Notes under the pieces: generated by a model | The model's input: the letters and a program-made list of their open reading frames with translations, nothing else | Databases searched by the model: none | What the model was told of the DNA's origin: nothing | Program-made: the position numbers and the translations under genes | NCBI GenBank assembly: GCA_903902745.1 | Contig: CAIUWA010000017.1 | Span: forward strand, 1-64,000 | Direction: 5' to 3' | Source of the DNA: an uncultured Opitutia bacterium | GTDB lineage: Bacteria > Verrucomicrobiota > Verrucomicrobiia > Opitutales > Opitutaceae | Length of the DNA: 64,000 bases | In this document: positions 27,957 through 35,735 of the stretch, one piece after another | Layout of the letters: each line of letters begins with the position of its first letter | How positions within the stretch are numbered: the stretch's first letter is position 1

Positions 27957-28439
27957 TCAGAAAAGACCGCCGGGACCGTAGTAGTCGGCAAAATTGCGCG
28001 GGGTCTCGTACAGCCGCACGCAGTGCAGGCGGGCCGGCGCCTTGATGTGGGGCGCGATCTGCTGCCAGAAGGCGATGGTGAGGTTCTCGGTCGAGGGAAT
28101 GATCCCGCGGAGGAACGGCACTTCCTCATTGAGGTTGTGGTGGTCGCAGTGATCGAGGATCGCGCGCTGGAGGATCTGCTTCAGCCGGCTGAGGTCCATG
28201 ATGTAACCCGTGTCGGCGTCGGGCTGTCCGCGCACGGTGACCTCGAGCACATAGTTGTGCCCGTGCCAGTGCGGGTTGGTGCAGAGGCCGTACTGCTCCA
28301 CGTTCCACTTCTGGCTCTTCGACGGGTTGTGCAGCCGGTGCGCCGCATTGAAATGGACCTGCCGGGTGATGAACACGGTCCCGATCAGCACCTTGGGGCG
28401 CTTCGCAGCAGGCTTACGGCGGGTGGATTTCGCAGGCAT
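27957..28439 (-). CDS. 6-pyruvoyl-tetrahydropterin synthase / QueD family
   Basis: 160 residues. Zinc histidines H34 (FNAAHRL), H59 and H61 (HWHGHNY), catalytic C53 (YGLCTNP), then LDHCDHHNLNEEVP with the acid/His dyad and PSTENLTI. The arrangement, including YETPRN near the end, looks more like animal-type PTPS than E. coli QueD, so it may make 6-pyruvoyl-tetrahydropterin. Presence of Cys and not only Glu argues against the folate-bypass PTPS-III type. A basic 16-residue N-terminal tail is unusual. Confidence 0.85.
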   Translation of the reverse strand: MPAKSTRRKPAAKRPKVLIGTVFITRQVHFNAAHRLHNPSKSQKWNVEQYGLCTNPHWHGHNYVLEVTVRGQPDADTGYIMDLSRLKQILQRAILDHCDHHNLNEEVPFLRGIIPSTENLTIAFWQQIAPHIKAPARLHCVRLYETPRNFADYYGPGGLF

Positions 28440-28496
28440 GGAGGGTCAGAGATAGTCAATTTTCCCCCGCGGTCAATGCGCCGCGCTGGAAGAGGA

Positions 28497-28624
28497 TTTC
28501 GCGCAGAGGCGCGGGGTCGCAGAGCAGAATTCACAATAGGGGCCAAAGCTGCGGCCCTATCCTCATTGTCGGATGATTCTCTTAGTTGCTTCCTTCTCTG
28601 CGCCTCTGTGCCTCTGCGCGAAAC
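28497..28624. repeat. A-family palindromic repeat (copy A3)
   Basis: TTTCGCGCAGAGGCGC to GCCTCTGCGCGAAAC across 128 bases. It lies in a divergent promoter region. Confidence 0.9.
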
Positions 28625-28647
28625 CGGCCTGAATTGGCCCAGCCAAA

Positions 28648-30657
28648 GTGCGGCTGGACGCAAACGTGCCCTTGCCCGATAACTGGCGGTCCCGCATGGC
28701 CGCGATACCCGCCTTTCTCGATTCCGCCGATCCCGCGATCTACACGCTGCGCACCACCGCGCCCGGGCCGACGGGTCGGCTGCCGCTGACCGCGGAAATG
28801 CTGCGGTCCGCCTCAAGCGGCCATGTGTTCGGGATGACGCAAAATGCCGGCATGGGCTGGGACCCGCGCAAATTGCTCGGCAAGGAATTCCTCATCCTCA
28901 GCACCCAAGGCGGCATCCGCGCGCCCGACGGCTCACCGGTCGCGCTGGGCTATCACACCGGCCACTGGGAAGTCGGCCTGCTGATGGAGGAGGCCGCCCG
29001 CGCGATCTCCGCGCAGGGCGCCATTCCCTTTGCCGGCTATGTCAGCGATCCTTGCGACGGCCGCTCGAATGGCACGAACGCCATGTTCGACAGCCTGCCC
29101 TATCGCAACGACGCCGCGATCGTCTTTCGCCGCCTCATCCGCTCGCTCCCCAACTGCCGGGGTGTGGTCGGCGTCGCCACCTGCGACAAGGGCCTGCCCG
29201 CGATGATGATGGCGCTCGCCGGCGCCAAGCACCTGCCTGGCGTGCTCGTGCCGGGCGGTGTCACCCTGCGCTCCGAAGAGGGCGAGGACACCGCCAAGGT
29301 GCAGACGCTCGCCGCTCGCTTCGCACAGGGGGAGATCACGCTCGACTACGCCGCGGACATGGGCTGCCGCGCCTGCGGTTCGCCCGGCGGCGGCTGCCAG
29401 TTCATGGGCACGGCCGCGACGGCGCAGGTCATTGGCGAGGCGCTGGGACTTTCCTTGCCGCACGCCGCGCTGAGTCCGTCAGGCGCCGCGATCTGGCGCG
29501 ACATGGCCCGCCGTTCCGCGCTGGCGCTGATGGCCTTCGATCAACAGGGATTCACGACTGCGAAGATCCTTTCCGAGGCGGCGCTGCACAACGCGATGGT
29601 GGTGCACGCGGCCTTTGGCGGCTCCACCAACCTCGTGCTCCACGTGCCCGCGATCATGCACGCGGCCGGCCTGCGTCGTCCCACCGCCGCCGACTGGGCC
29701 CGCCTCAACCGCCAGGTACCGCGCCTCGTCGACGCGCTGCCCAACGGCCCGAAGCATTTCGCCACGGTCCAGGTGTTCCTCGCCGGCGGCGTGCCCGAGG
29801 TGATGCTTCACCTGCGCGACCTCGGATTGCTGCAGCTCGACGCCTTCACCATCACGGGCCAAACGCTCGGCGAAAACCTCGCGTGGTGGGAAAAATCCGA
29901 TCGCCGCGCCCGCCTGCGCGCGAAGCTGCGCGAGCTTGACGGCGTCGATCCCGACGAGGTGATCCTCCCGCCCGCCCGCGCCCGGGCCGCCGGGCTCACG
30001 AGCACGGTTTCATTTCTCGGTGGCAATCTCGCACCCGAGGGCGCACTGGTGAAAAGCACCGCCATCGATCCTGGGCTCCTCGGGCCCGATGGAATTTTCC
30101 TGCACGAGGGCCCGGCCCGCGTCTTCGGCTCCGAGCAGGACGCCATCACCGCGATCAAATCCAAGGGCCCGGACGCCCTCCAACGCGGTGAAATCGTCGT
30201 GCTCATGGGCATCGGTCCCGCGGCCGGCATGCCTGAGACCTACCAGATCACGTCGGCGCTGAAATACCTGAGCAAGGGCAAGGGCGTGGTGCTGCTCACC
30301 GACGGCCGCTTCTCCGGCGTCTCGACCGGCCCGTGCATCGGCCACATCAGCCCCGAGGCGTGGGCGGGCGGCCCGCTGGGCAAGTTGCGCGACGGAGACC
30401 GGCTCCGCGTGCGCATCGACCCGCGGAAACTAGAGGGCTCGGTCGACTTTGTGCCGCCACCCGGATCTGCGCTCTCCGCGGAAGCGGAACTCGCGCAACG
30501 CCCGCCGTCACCCAAGCTCGTGCGCAATCCGGCCATCCCCGACGACACCCGCCTCTGGGCCGCCCTGCAAAGCGTGAGCGGCGGCAGCTGGGGCGGCTGC
30601 GTGTATGACACGGACCGGATCGTCGAGCTCCTCGCCGCCGCCACCAGTAGCAGCTGA
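28648..30657 (+). CDS. IlvD/Edd dehydratase, YjhG/YagF (xylonate) type
   Basis: 669 residues from GTG 28648. It belongs to the long YjhG/YagF branch of iron-sulfur sugar-acid dehydratases. Cluster-ligand cysteines occur in [13 protein letters not shown] and [20 protein letters not shown]; the C-terminal half holds [24 protein letters not shown]. coli relatives dehydrate D-xylonate to 2-keto-3-deoxy-xylonate. The neighbouring hydroxy-acid oxidases and the araFGH system suggest pentose or sugar-acid use, but no complete pathway is present here. Confidence 0.88.
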   Translation: MRLDANVPLPDNWRSRMAAIPAFLDSADPAIYTLRTTAPGPTGRLPLTAEMLRSASSGHVFGMTQNAGMGWDPRKLLGKEFLILSTQGGIRAPDGSPVALGYHTGHWEVGLLMEEAARAISAQGAIPFAGYVSDPCDGRSNGTNAMFDSLPYRNDAAIVFRRLIRSLPNCRGVVGVATCDKGLPAMMMALAGAKHLPGVLVPGGVTLRSEEGEDTAKVQTLAARFAQGEITLDYAADMGCRACGSPGGGCQFMGTAATAQVIGEALGLSLPHAALSPSGAAIWRDMARRSALALMAFDQQGFTTAKILSEAALHNAMVVHAAFGGSTNLVLHVPAIMHAAGLRRPTAADWARLNRQVPRLVDALPNGPKHFATVQVFLAGGVPEVMLHLRDLGLLQLDAFTITGQTLGENLAWWEKSDRRARLRAKLRELDGVDPDEVILPPARARAAGLTSTVSFLGGNLAPEGALVKSTAIDPGLLGPDGIFLHEGPARVFGSEQDAITAIKSKGPDALQRGEIVVLMGIGPAAGMPETYQITSALKYLSKGKGVVLLTDGRFSGVSTGPCIGHISPEAWAGGPLGKLRDGDRLRVRIDPRKLEGSVDFVPPPGSALSAEAELAQRPPSPKLVRNPAIPDDTRLWAALQSVSGGSWGGCVYDTDRIVELLAAATSSS

Positions 30658-30687
30658 CGAGAGGAGGCAGGAATCGAAGCCGGCAGG

Positions 30688-30775
30688 GTTCACGCGAAGC
30701 CGCGAAGGTCGCGAAGGTTTTTAGGGATGAGCCCCCAATCCTCAGGCTTCGCGCTCTTCGCGGCTTCGCGTGAAC
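30688..30775. repeat. C-family palindromic repeat (copy C1)
   Basis: GTTCACGCGAAGCCGCGAAGG pairs with CTTCGCGGCTTCGCGTGAAC-type sequence. A second copy is at 47465-47544. Confidence 0.88.
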
Positions 30776-30867
30776 CTTTCGGCAAAATCGAGACCGATCT
30801 CTGCGCCCTGCTTCATCGATATTTTGATTGTCGGCCGGGGTTAGTCGGCATCTACCTGACGGCAAAT

Positions 30868-31656
30868 ATGGCCATGCGATTCTGCATTCTCGGTAGTGGC
30901 AGCGCGGGCAACTGCGCCCTGCTGCAGACGGAGGGTGCCCGCGTGCTGGTCGATGCCGGCTTTTCTGCTCGCCGGCTGGGCGAACTGCTGGCCGGTGTCG
31001 GTGAATCCTTCGCGCACATCGACGCCATCTTCCTCACGCACGAGCACGGCGATCATGCCGCCGGCATCGACGGGCTGAAAAAATTTCCGCACCTCCGCGT
31101 CTTCGCCAACGCCGGCACGTCGCGCGCCGTGCAGGCCGGGCTCACCCACCGGCCTGACTGGCAGCTCTTCGAGACCGGCGCCCGGTTCCGCTTCCGCGAT
31201 CTCGAGATCGAGAGCTTCGCCGTGCCGCACGATGCCGCCGATCCCGTCGGCTTCCTGTTCCATTGCGGCCAGCCCGGCGACCTCTTCAGCCCGCGCCGCA
31301 GCCTCGCGTGGCTCACGGACCTGGGCCATGCCCCCCAGCACATCCGCGAGCGCATCCGCGAGGCGGACGTGCTCGTCGTCGAGGCCAACCACTGCCCGGA
31401 AATGCTCAAGGCCGACCAGAAGCGCCCGTGGTCCGTGAAGCAGCGGATCAGCGGCCGTCACGGCCATCTGTCCAACGAGGGCGCGCGTGAACTGCTCGCC
31501 TCGATCGCCAGCCCGCGCTGGCAGCGCGTGTTTCTCGCCCATCTCAGCCGCGACTGCAACAGCCCCGCCGCCGTCGAGCACGCCCTCGCCGCGCTCGGCC
31601 TCCCGCTGTCCATCGTCGCCCCGGGCGGCGGCACGCCGTTCTACGATTTCGTGTAA
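30868..31656 (+). CDS. YycJ/WalJ-type metallo-beta-lactamase-fold hydrolase
   Basis: 262 residues from ATG 30868 (or 30874). Metal-binding motif HEHGDHAAG (HxHxDH), then VPHDAADPVGF and LVVEANHCPEML. This is the YycJ subgroup, thought to be a DNase or RNase-type enzyme connected to DNA repair and division in Bacillus. The frame extends upstream into repeat C1, which is ignored. It is cytosolic. Confidence 0.87.
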   Translation: MAMRFCILGSGSAGNCALLQTEGARVLVDAGFSARRLGELLAGVGESFAHIDAIFLTHEHGDHAAGIDGLKKFPHLRVFANAGTSRAVQAGLTHRPDWQLFETGARFRFRDLEIESFAVPHDAADPVGFLFHCGQPGDLFSPRRSLAWLTDLGHAPQHIRERIREADVLVVEANHCPEMLKADQKRPWSVKQRISGRHGHLSNEGARELLASIASPRWQRVFLAHLSRDCNSPAAVEHALAALGLPLSIVAPGGGTPFYDFV

Positions 31657-31657
31657 A

Positions 31658-31750
31658 GGTAGGGCGAACCGGCTCGGTGAGCCGTGGCTCCTCCTTCGCC
31701 AAGGCTTCGGCGGACAAGTCGGCAGGGAGACCTCCCCCTACCGCCCTACC
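31658..31750. repeat. B repeat with nested J unit
   Basis: GGTAGGGCGAACC and CCCTACC outer arms. A J unit CCTTCGCCAAGGCTTCGGCG interrupts the middle exactly as in 18985-19105. Confidence 0.85.
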
Positions 31751-31813
31751 GCGCCACGCATTCGTCACCTTTTCGGCGTGGCTTGTGCTTAAAGGACTCG
31801 TCAACCTTCCACC

Positions 31814-33247
31814 GTGTCCACCGTCGAGTCCTTCCGCCGCACCAAGATCATCTTCACGATCGGGCCCGCCACCGAGAGCGAGGCGATGCTGGAAAAGATG
31901 ATCCACGCCGGCGCGGACATCGTGCGCCTCAACATGGCGCACGCGAAGCACGACTGGACCCGCGGGGTCATCCGCCGCATCCGAGAGGTGTCCGCCCGTG
32001 TCGGCCGCGATGTCGCCATCATGATGGATATCAAGGGTCCGGAAATCCGCACCGGCGACCTCGACGTGCCCATCGAGCTGAAGCCCGGCGAGATCTTCGA
32101 CTTCACCGTGAAGCCCGGCGCCGAGCGCGAGAACGCCGAGGAGGTCCGCTCCGTCAACGTCAACTACCAGGACCTCGTCAAGGACATCAAGGTCGGCGAC
32201 ACCGTGCTGGTCGACAGCGGCCTCATCCGCCTCGAGGTGCTGGAGAAACAGGACGCGCACATCCGCTGCCGCGTCCTGGTGCCCGGCCAGCTCTCCTCCC
32301 GCCGCCACATCAACCTGCCCGGCGTGAAGGTGAACCTGCCCGCCTTCACCGAGAAGGACCGCGGCGACGCCACCGTCGGGCTCGAGGCTGGCATCGATTT
32401 CCTCGCGCTGTCCTTCGTCCGCGAGGCCGCGGACGTCGCCCTGCTGCGCGCGTTTCTCGCGGAGAAAAAATCCAAGGTTCGGATCGTGGCGAAGATCGAG
32501 GACCAGTCCGCCATCGAAAACCTGGACGAGATCGTGGCCGTCTGCGACGCCCTGATGGTCGCGCGGGGCGACCTCGGCATCGAGTGCCCCTTCGAGGACC
32601 TGCCCGTCATCCAGCGCCGCGCGGTCAACGCCTGCCTCTCGCAGGGCCGGCCCGTGATCATCGCCACGCACATGCTCGAGAGCATGATCGCCCAGGCCGT
32701 GCCGACGCGCGCCGAGATCACCGACGTCGCCAACGCCGTCTACGAGCAGGCCGACTGCGTGATGCTCTCCGGCGAAACCACCGTGGGCAAATACCCCCTC
32801 GAGTGTGTGCAGATGCTCGACAAGATCGCCCGCCGCATCGAGCGGGAAGACCTGCCGGACCTGCGCTCGCCGGCCGTCTTCACCAGCGAGCGGATGAAGG
32901 TGCTCCATTCCGCCGTGGTGCTCGCCAACGAGCTGCCGCGTTCGAAGCTGGTCACGTTCACCCGTCACGGCTTCATGGCGCACGGCCTCGCCGCGCTGCG
33001 CCCGGTGCATTCGCCCATCCTCGCTTTCACGCCGTCCCCCGAGGTCTTCCGCCAGCTCCGTCTTTTGCGCGCCGTCGAGCCGTTCCTCATGCCCTTCTCG
33101 CCCGAACCCGACGACACCATCGAGAACGCCATCGGCCAGTTGAAGCACGTGGGCGCCATCGCCACCGGCGACAAGCTCATCATTGCCACCGACATCGTCT
33201 CCCAGGACCGTCTCGTCGACAGCGTGCAGCTCCGCACCGTGCGTTGA
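31814..33247 (+). CDS. pyk: Pyruvate kinase
   Basis: 477 residues from GTG 31814. Phosphoenolpyruvate to pyruvate with ATP formation. Motifs: RTKIIFTIGPATES, IVRLNMAHAKHDW, MMDIKGPEIRTGD, IVAKIEDQSAIENLDEIV, MVARGDLGIECPFEDLP and THMLESMI..PTRAEITDVANAV. The usual Ser of the RLNFSH motif reads MAH here, a difference worth noting. The C-terminal allosteric domain is complete. Confidence 0.95.
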   Translation: MSTVESFRRTKIIFTIGPATESEAMLEKMIHAGADIVRLNMAHAKHDWTRGVIRRIREVSARVGRDVAIMMDIKGPEIRTGDLDVPIELKPGEIFDFTVKPGAERENAEEVRSVNVNYQDLVKDIKVGDTVLVDSGLIRLEVLEKQDAHIRCRVLVPGQLSSRRHINLPGVKVNLPAFTEKDRGDATVGLEAGIDFLALSFVREAADVALLRAFLAEKKSKVRIVAKIEDQSAIENLDEIVAVCDALMVARGDLGIECPFEDLPVIQRRAVNACLSQGRPVIIATHMLESMIAQAVPTRAEITDVANAVYEQADCVMLSGETTVGKYPLECVQMLDKIARRIEREDLPDLRSPAVFTSERMKVLHSAVVLANELPRSKLVTFTRHGFMAHGLAALRPVHSPILAFTPSPEVFRQLRLLRAVEPFLMPFSPEPDDTIENAIGQLKHVGAIATGDKLIIATDIVSQDRLVDSVQLRTVR

Positions 33248-33357
33248 TTGGTTTTGATGGAGGCGTAACCCGCCGGTCCCGTTCAGGTCGCGACCATGAG
33301 GGCGCTGCTCCATGCGCATCCCGTAACGTTCCGGTGCCGTCAGCGTCTTGCTTTTCA

Positions 33358-33636
33358 ATGACCACCCAGTTCGGCGATCGCCCCGTCCGATTACGGCGCT
33401 TGTGGTTTATTCCGCTCCTCCTGTCCGTCCACCCGCTTTTTGCGGCGGATTCGACGCCGCTTCCCGGTGCCATCGTTCATTCTGGCAATCTGGCCATCCC
33501 TGCCACGGAGATGCCCGACGTGGTCGTTTTCGGTCGTGAATCCAGCCTGATCGGCGAGGCCGCCCCGGTGGCTGATATCCACCTCCATCCCGCCGAGCCG
33601 CGTCAGTTCCGCCTCGGAATCACCCGCCGCTTTTAA
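33358..33636 (+). CDS. Short secreted protein, probable TonB-receptor remnant
   Basis: 92 residues. A signal peptide (LWFIPLLLSVHPLFAAD) leads into TEMPDVVVFGRESSLIGEAA, like the start of a TonB receptor after its signal. Then it jumps to DIHLHPAEPRQFRLGITRRF, like a receptor C-terminal beta-signal ending in Phe. The plug and nearly all of the barrel are missing, so this looks like an in-frame internal deletion. It comes 26 bases before a hupE gene; TonB receptors and HupE permeases are partners elsewhere. Whether it is still made is unknown. Confidence 0.55.
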   Translation: MTTQFGDRPVRLRRLWFIPLLLSVHPLFAADSTPLPGAIVHSGNLAIPATEMPDVVVFGRESSLIGEAAPVADIHLHPAEPRQFRLGITRRF

Positions 33637-33662
33637 CCGAAACCTGACCACAACCCCACCCG

Positions 33663-34337
33663 ATGAAAACATCACCCCGATATCCCTCATGGCCGGCATG
33701 GCCCGCCGCTGTCGCGCTCTGGCTTGCCACCGGCCCGGCAGCTCACGCCCACATTGGAGCCGGCGAGGCCGGCGGCTTTGCGAGCGGCTTCAAGCACCCC
33801 TGGTCCGGACTCGATCACATCGCCGCGATGGTCGCGGTCGGCCTGTGGGGCGCGCAGCTGGGCATGCCGGCGATCTGGCTGCTGCCGGTGACGTTTCCCC
33901 TGATCATGGCCGTCGGCGGTTTCATGGGGCTGGTCGGCATTCCGCTGCCCGGCGTGGAGATCGGCATCGGCGCGTCGGCGCTTCTGCTCGGCCTCATGGT
34001 CGCCGCTGAAGTGAAGCCGAAGAAACTAATCTGGCCGGCGCTGCTGGTCGGCGTGTTCGGTCTTTTCCACGGACACGCCCACGGCACCGAGCTGCCTCCG
34101 GGCGAAAACGGCCTGCTTTACAGCATGGGTTTCGTGATCGCGACCGGCACGCTGCATGCCTGCGGCATTGGGATCGGTGAGGTCCGCCGCTGGACAGCAG
34201 GCCGGACGGTGCTGCGGGTCTGCGGTGGTGTGATCGCGCTGGTCGGGGTCTATTTTCTTTGGGAGGCCGCTCATCCGGAAGCCCCGGAGGCTTCCTCTCC
34301 GCCGGCAGCGATGGAAATGCCCACGCCAAAAAAATAA
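33663..34337 (+). CDS. hupE: HupE/UreJ-family metal permease
   Basis: 224 residues. Signal or first helix, then HIGAGEAGGFASGFKHPWSGLDHIAAMVAVG with the family motif HPxxGxDH, followed by five more hydrophobic segments and VFGLFHGHAHGTELP. HupE/UreJ proteins are nickel or cobalt permeases. A Pro/Ala-rich tail ends the protein. It is followed after four bases by a second relative. Confidence 0.88.
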   Translation: MKTSPRYPSWPAWPAAVALWLATGPAAHAHIGAGEAGGFASGFKHPWSGLDHIAAMVAVGLWGAQLGMPAIWLLPVTFPLIMAVGGFMGLVGIPLPGVEIGIGASALLLGLMVAAEVKPKKLIWPALLVGVFGLFHGHAHGTELPPGENGLLYSMGFVIATGTLHACGIGIGEVRRWTAGRTVLRVCGGVIALVGVYFLWEAAHPEAPEASSPPAAMEMPTPKK

Positions 34338-34341
34338 CCGC

Positions 34342-34968
34342 ATGAAATCTCCGCTCCGTCAGTGGATTCGCGCCTCGTTGGGGCTCGTCGTGGCGCTGCT
34401 GGGCGCAACCCGCGCAGAAGCCCATGTCATCGCGTCCGGCATGGGGTCGTTCTACGACGGTATCGGGCATTTTTTTCTTTCGCCCGACGATGTGCTGGCG
34501 GTGCTGGCGCTCATCCTGCTCGCCGGGATGCGCGGATCCGCGGCCAGCACGCGGCTCCTGTTCACGCTGCCGGTCGCTTGGGCCGGCGCCGGGGTGATCG
34601 GTTTGTTGACCACGGCACCCGCCCTTTCGGGACAGATTCCCTCCGCCTGCTCGATCCTGCTCCTGGGCCTGTTGGTGGCCTCCGACCTTCCTCTCGCCAC
34701 CTGGATCGTCATGGCGCTGGCCCTGATCGCGGGTGGATTGCATGGCTATTTCAACGGGCAGGCCATGCGTGAGGCCGGGGTTAATCCGGCGCTGATCCAG
34801 CTCGCTGGCGTCGGATTCACGCTTTTCGTGCTGGTCCTGCATCTCACCGATTGGATCCAGAAGGCCAGACGGCCCTGGATGCGGATCGTCCTGCGCGTGA
34901 TGGGCAGTTGGCTCGGGGCCGCCGGACTGCTGCTGCTGGGCTGGTCGCTCCGAACGCGCGGCGGGTGA
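34342..34968 (+). CDS. Second HupE/UreJ-like membrane protein
   Basis: 208 residues with about six helices. It begins with a signal-like segment and AHVIASGMGSFYDGIGHFFLSPDDVLAVLALILLAG, the pattern of the HupE_UreJ_2 group, lacking the classical HPxxGxDH but with GIGHFF..PDD. It is co-transcribed with the first hupE and may form a two-protein transporter; that is inference. Confidence 0.8.
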   Translation: MKSPLRQWIRASLGLVVALLGATRAEAHVIASGMGSFYDGIGHFFLSPDDVLAVLALILLAGMRGSAASTRLLFTLPVAWAGAGVIGLLTTAPALSGQIPSACSILLLGLLVASDLPLATWIVMALALIAGGLHGYFNGQAMREAGVNPALIQLAGVGFTLFVLVLHLTDWIQKARRPWMRIVLRVMGSWLGAAGLLLLGWSLRTRGG

Positions 34969-35091
34969 AATCTCCCGGAACAGATCGCTGCGGTTGGGTG
35001 GGTAGTGGAGCTGCGGCGAAGGACAACCCTCGTCACGCCGGGGGCCACGACATTTCTAAAACCGAGAATCGTCGTTTGATTGGGAGCATAA

Positions 35092-35130
35092 GTAGAGGCG
35101 GACCGGGCGCTCTAATTCCGCTTCTACCTC
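35092..35130. repeat. Short inverted repeat in an otherwise empty gap
   Basis: GTAGAGGCGGA pairs with TCCGCTTCTAC. The rest of 34969-35188 contains nothing recognisable. Confidence 0.55.
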
Positions 35131-35188
35131 GGAACGCTAAATATGCGGACTTGAGTCTACCCGGCCACAGGGTTTTCTCGCCGTCATC

Positions 35189-35581
35189 ATGCACCGCAAG
35201 CTGTCCCTCCTCCTGACGCTCGCCGCGTGGCTGCTCGCCACGGGGAGCCAGTGGGATCTGGCGCAGACGTTTGCGTGGGGCCGGATGTTCGTGACCTACT
35301 CGCGCACGATGTCGGTGGCGCAGGCCCTGCAGAAAACCTTCGACGGCGAAATGTGCGCCATCTGCGACGCCGTGCAGGACGCGAAGCAGGGGCAGAGTCC
35401 CGACGGCACCACGGCGCCGGACAACCGGCTGACCGCCAAGATGATTTTCGTGGGCGCGCCCGCCGCGCCCTTCCTGACGAGGCCCGCCGTGCTGTGCACC
35501 GGCCTCGCCCCCGACTTGTCCGCGCCGCTGAGCGCGGACCGCAGCGCCCCGCCGAGCCCGCCGCCGCGCGTGCTCGCCTGA
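35189..35581 (+). CDS. Small secreted Cys-pair protein upstream of a TonB receptor
   Basis: 130 residues: signal or anchor LSLLLTLAAWLLATGS, then MCAICDAV (C-x-x-C) and a Pro-rich disordered tail. It resembles the small DUF2946-like proteins often found before metal TonB receptors, but I am not certain of the family. It is followed by a TonB receptor at 35736, and a similar arrangement is repeated at 61998-62315. Confidence 0.6.
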   Translation: MHRKLSLLLTLAAWLLATGSQWDLAQTFAWGRMFVTYSRTMSVAQALQKTFDGEMCAICDAVQDAKQGQSPDGTTAPDNRLTAKMIFVGAPAAPFLTRPAVLCTGLAPDLSAPLSADRSAPPSPPPRVLA

Positions 35582-35735
35582 GTCCCGCCGCCGCATAGCT
35601 GCGCGCCGCGTCCGTCGGTTTCACCGGCGGGACGCTTTTAATTCCGCGCTCCCCGGTGGTTTTGGCCCATGCCGGATTCGTCCGGCCCTGTCGCGCCTAT
35701 GCGCGCCCTCACCGACTGCCATCCTAATTCCTTCC

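Noticed and set aside
33248-33357. Cobalamin or nickel riboswitch before the hupE region
   Set aside because: No conserved B12-box-like or NiCo-type pattern could be seen.
31684-33636. 650-residue Arg-rich open frame overlapping pyruvate kinase
   Set aside because: It is the +1 shadow of pyk with extreme Arg/Ala/His/Pro composition; only its last 92 residues, after pyk ends, look real.
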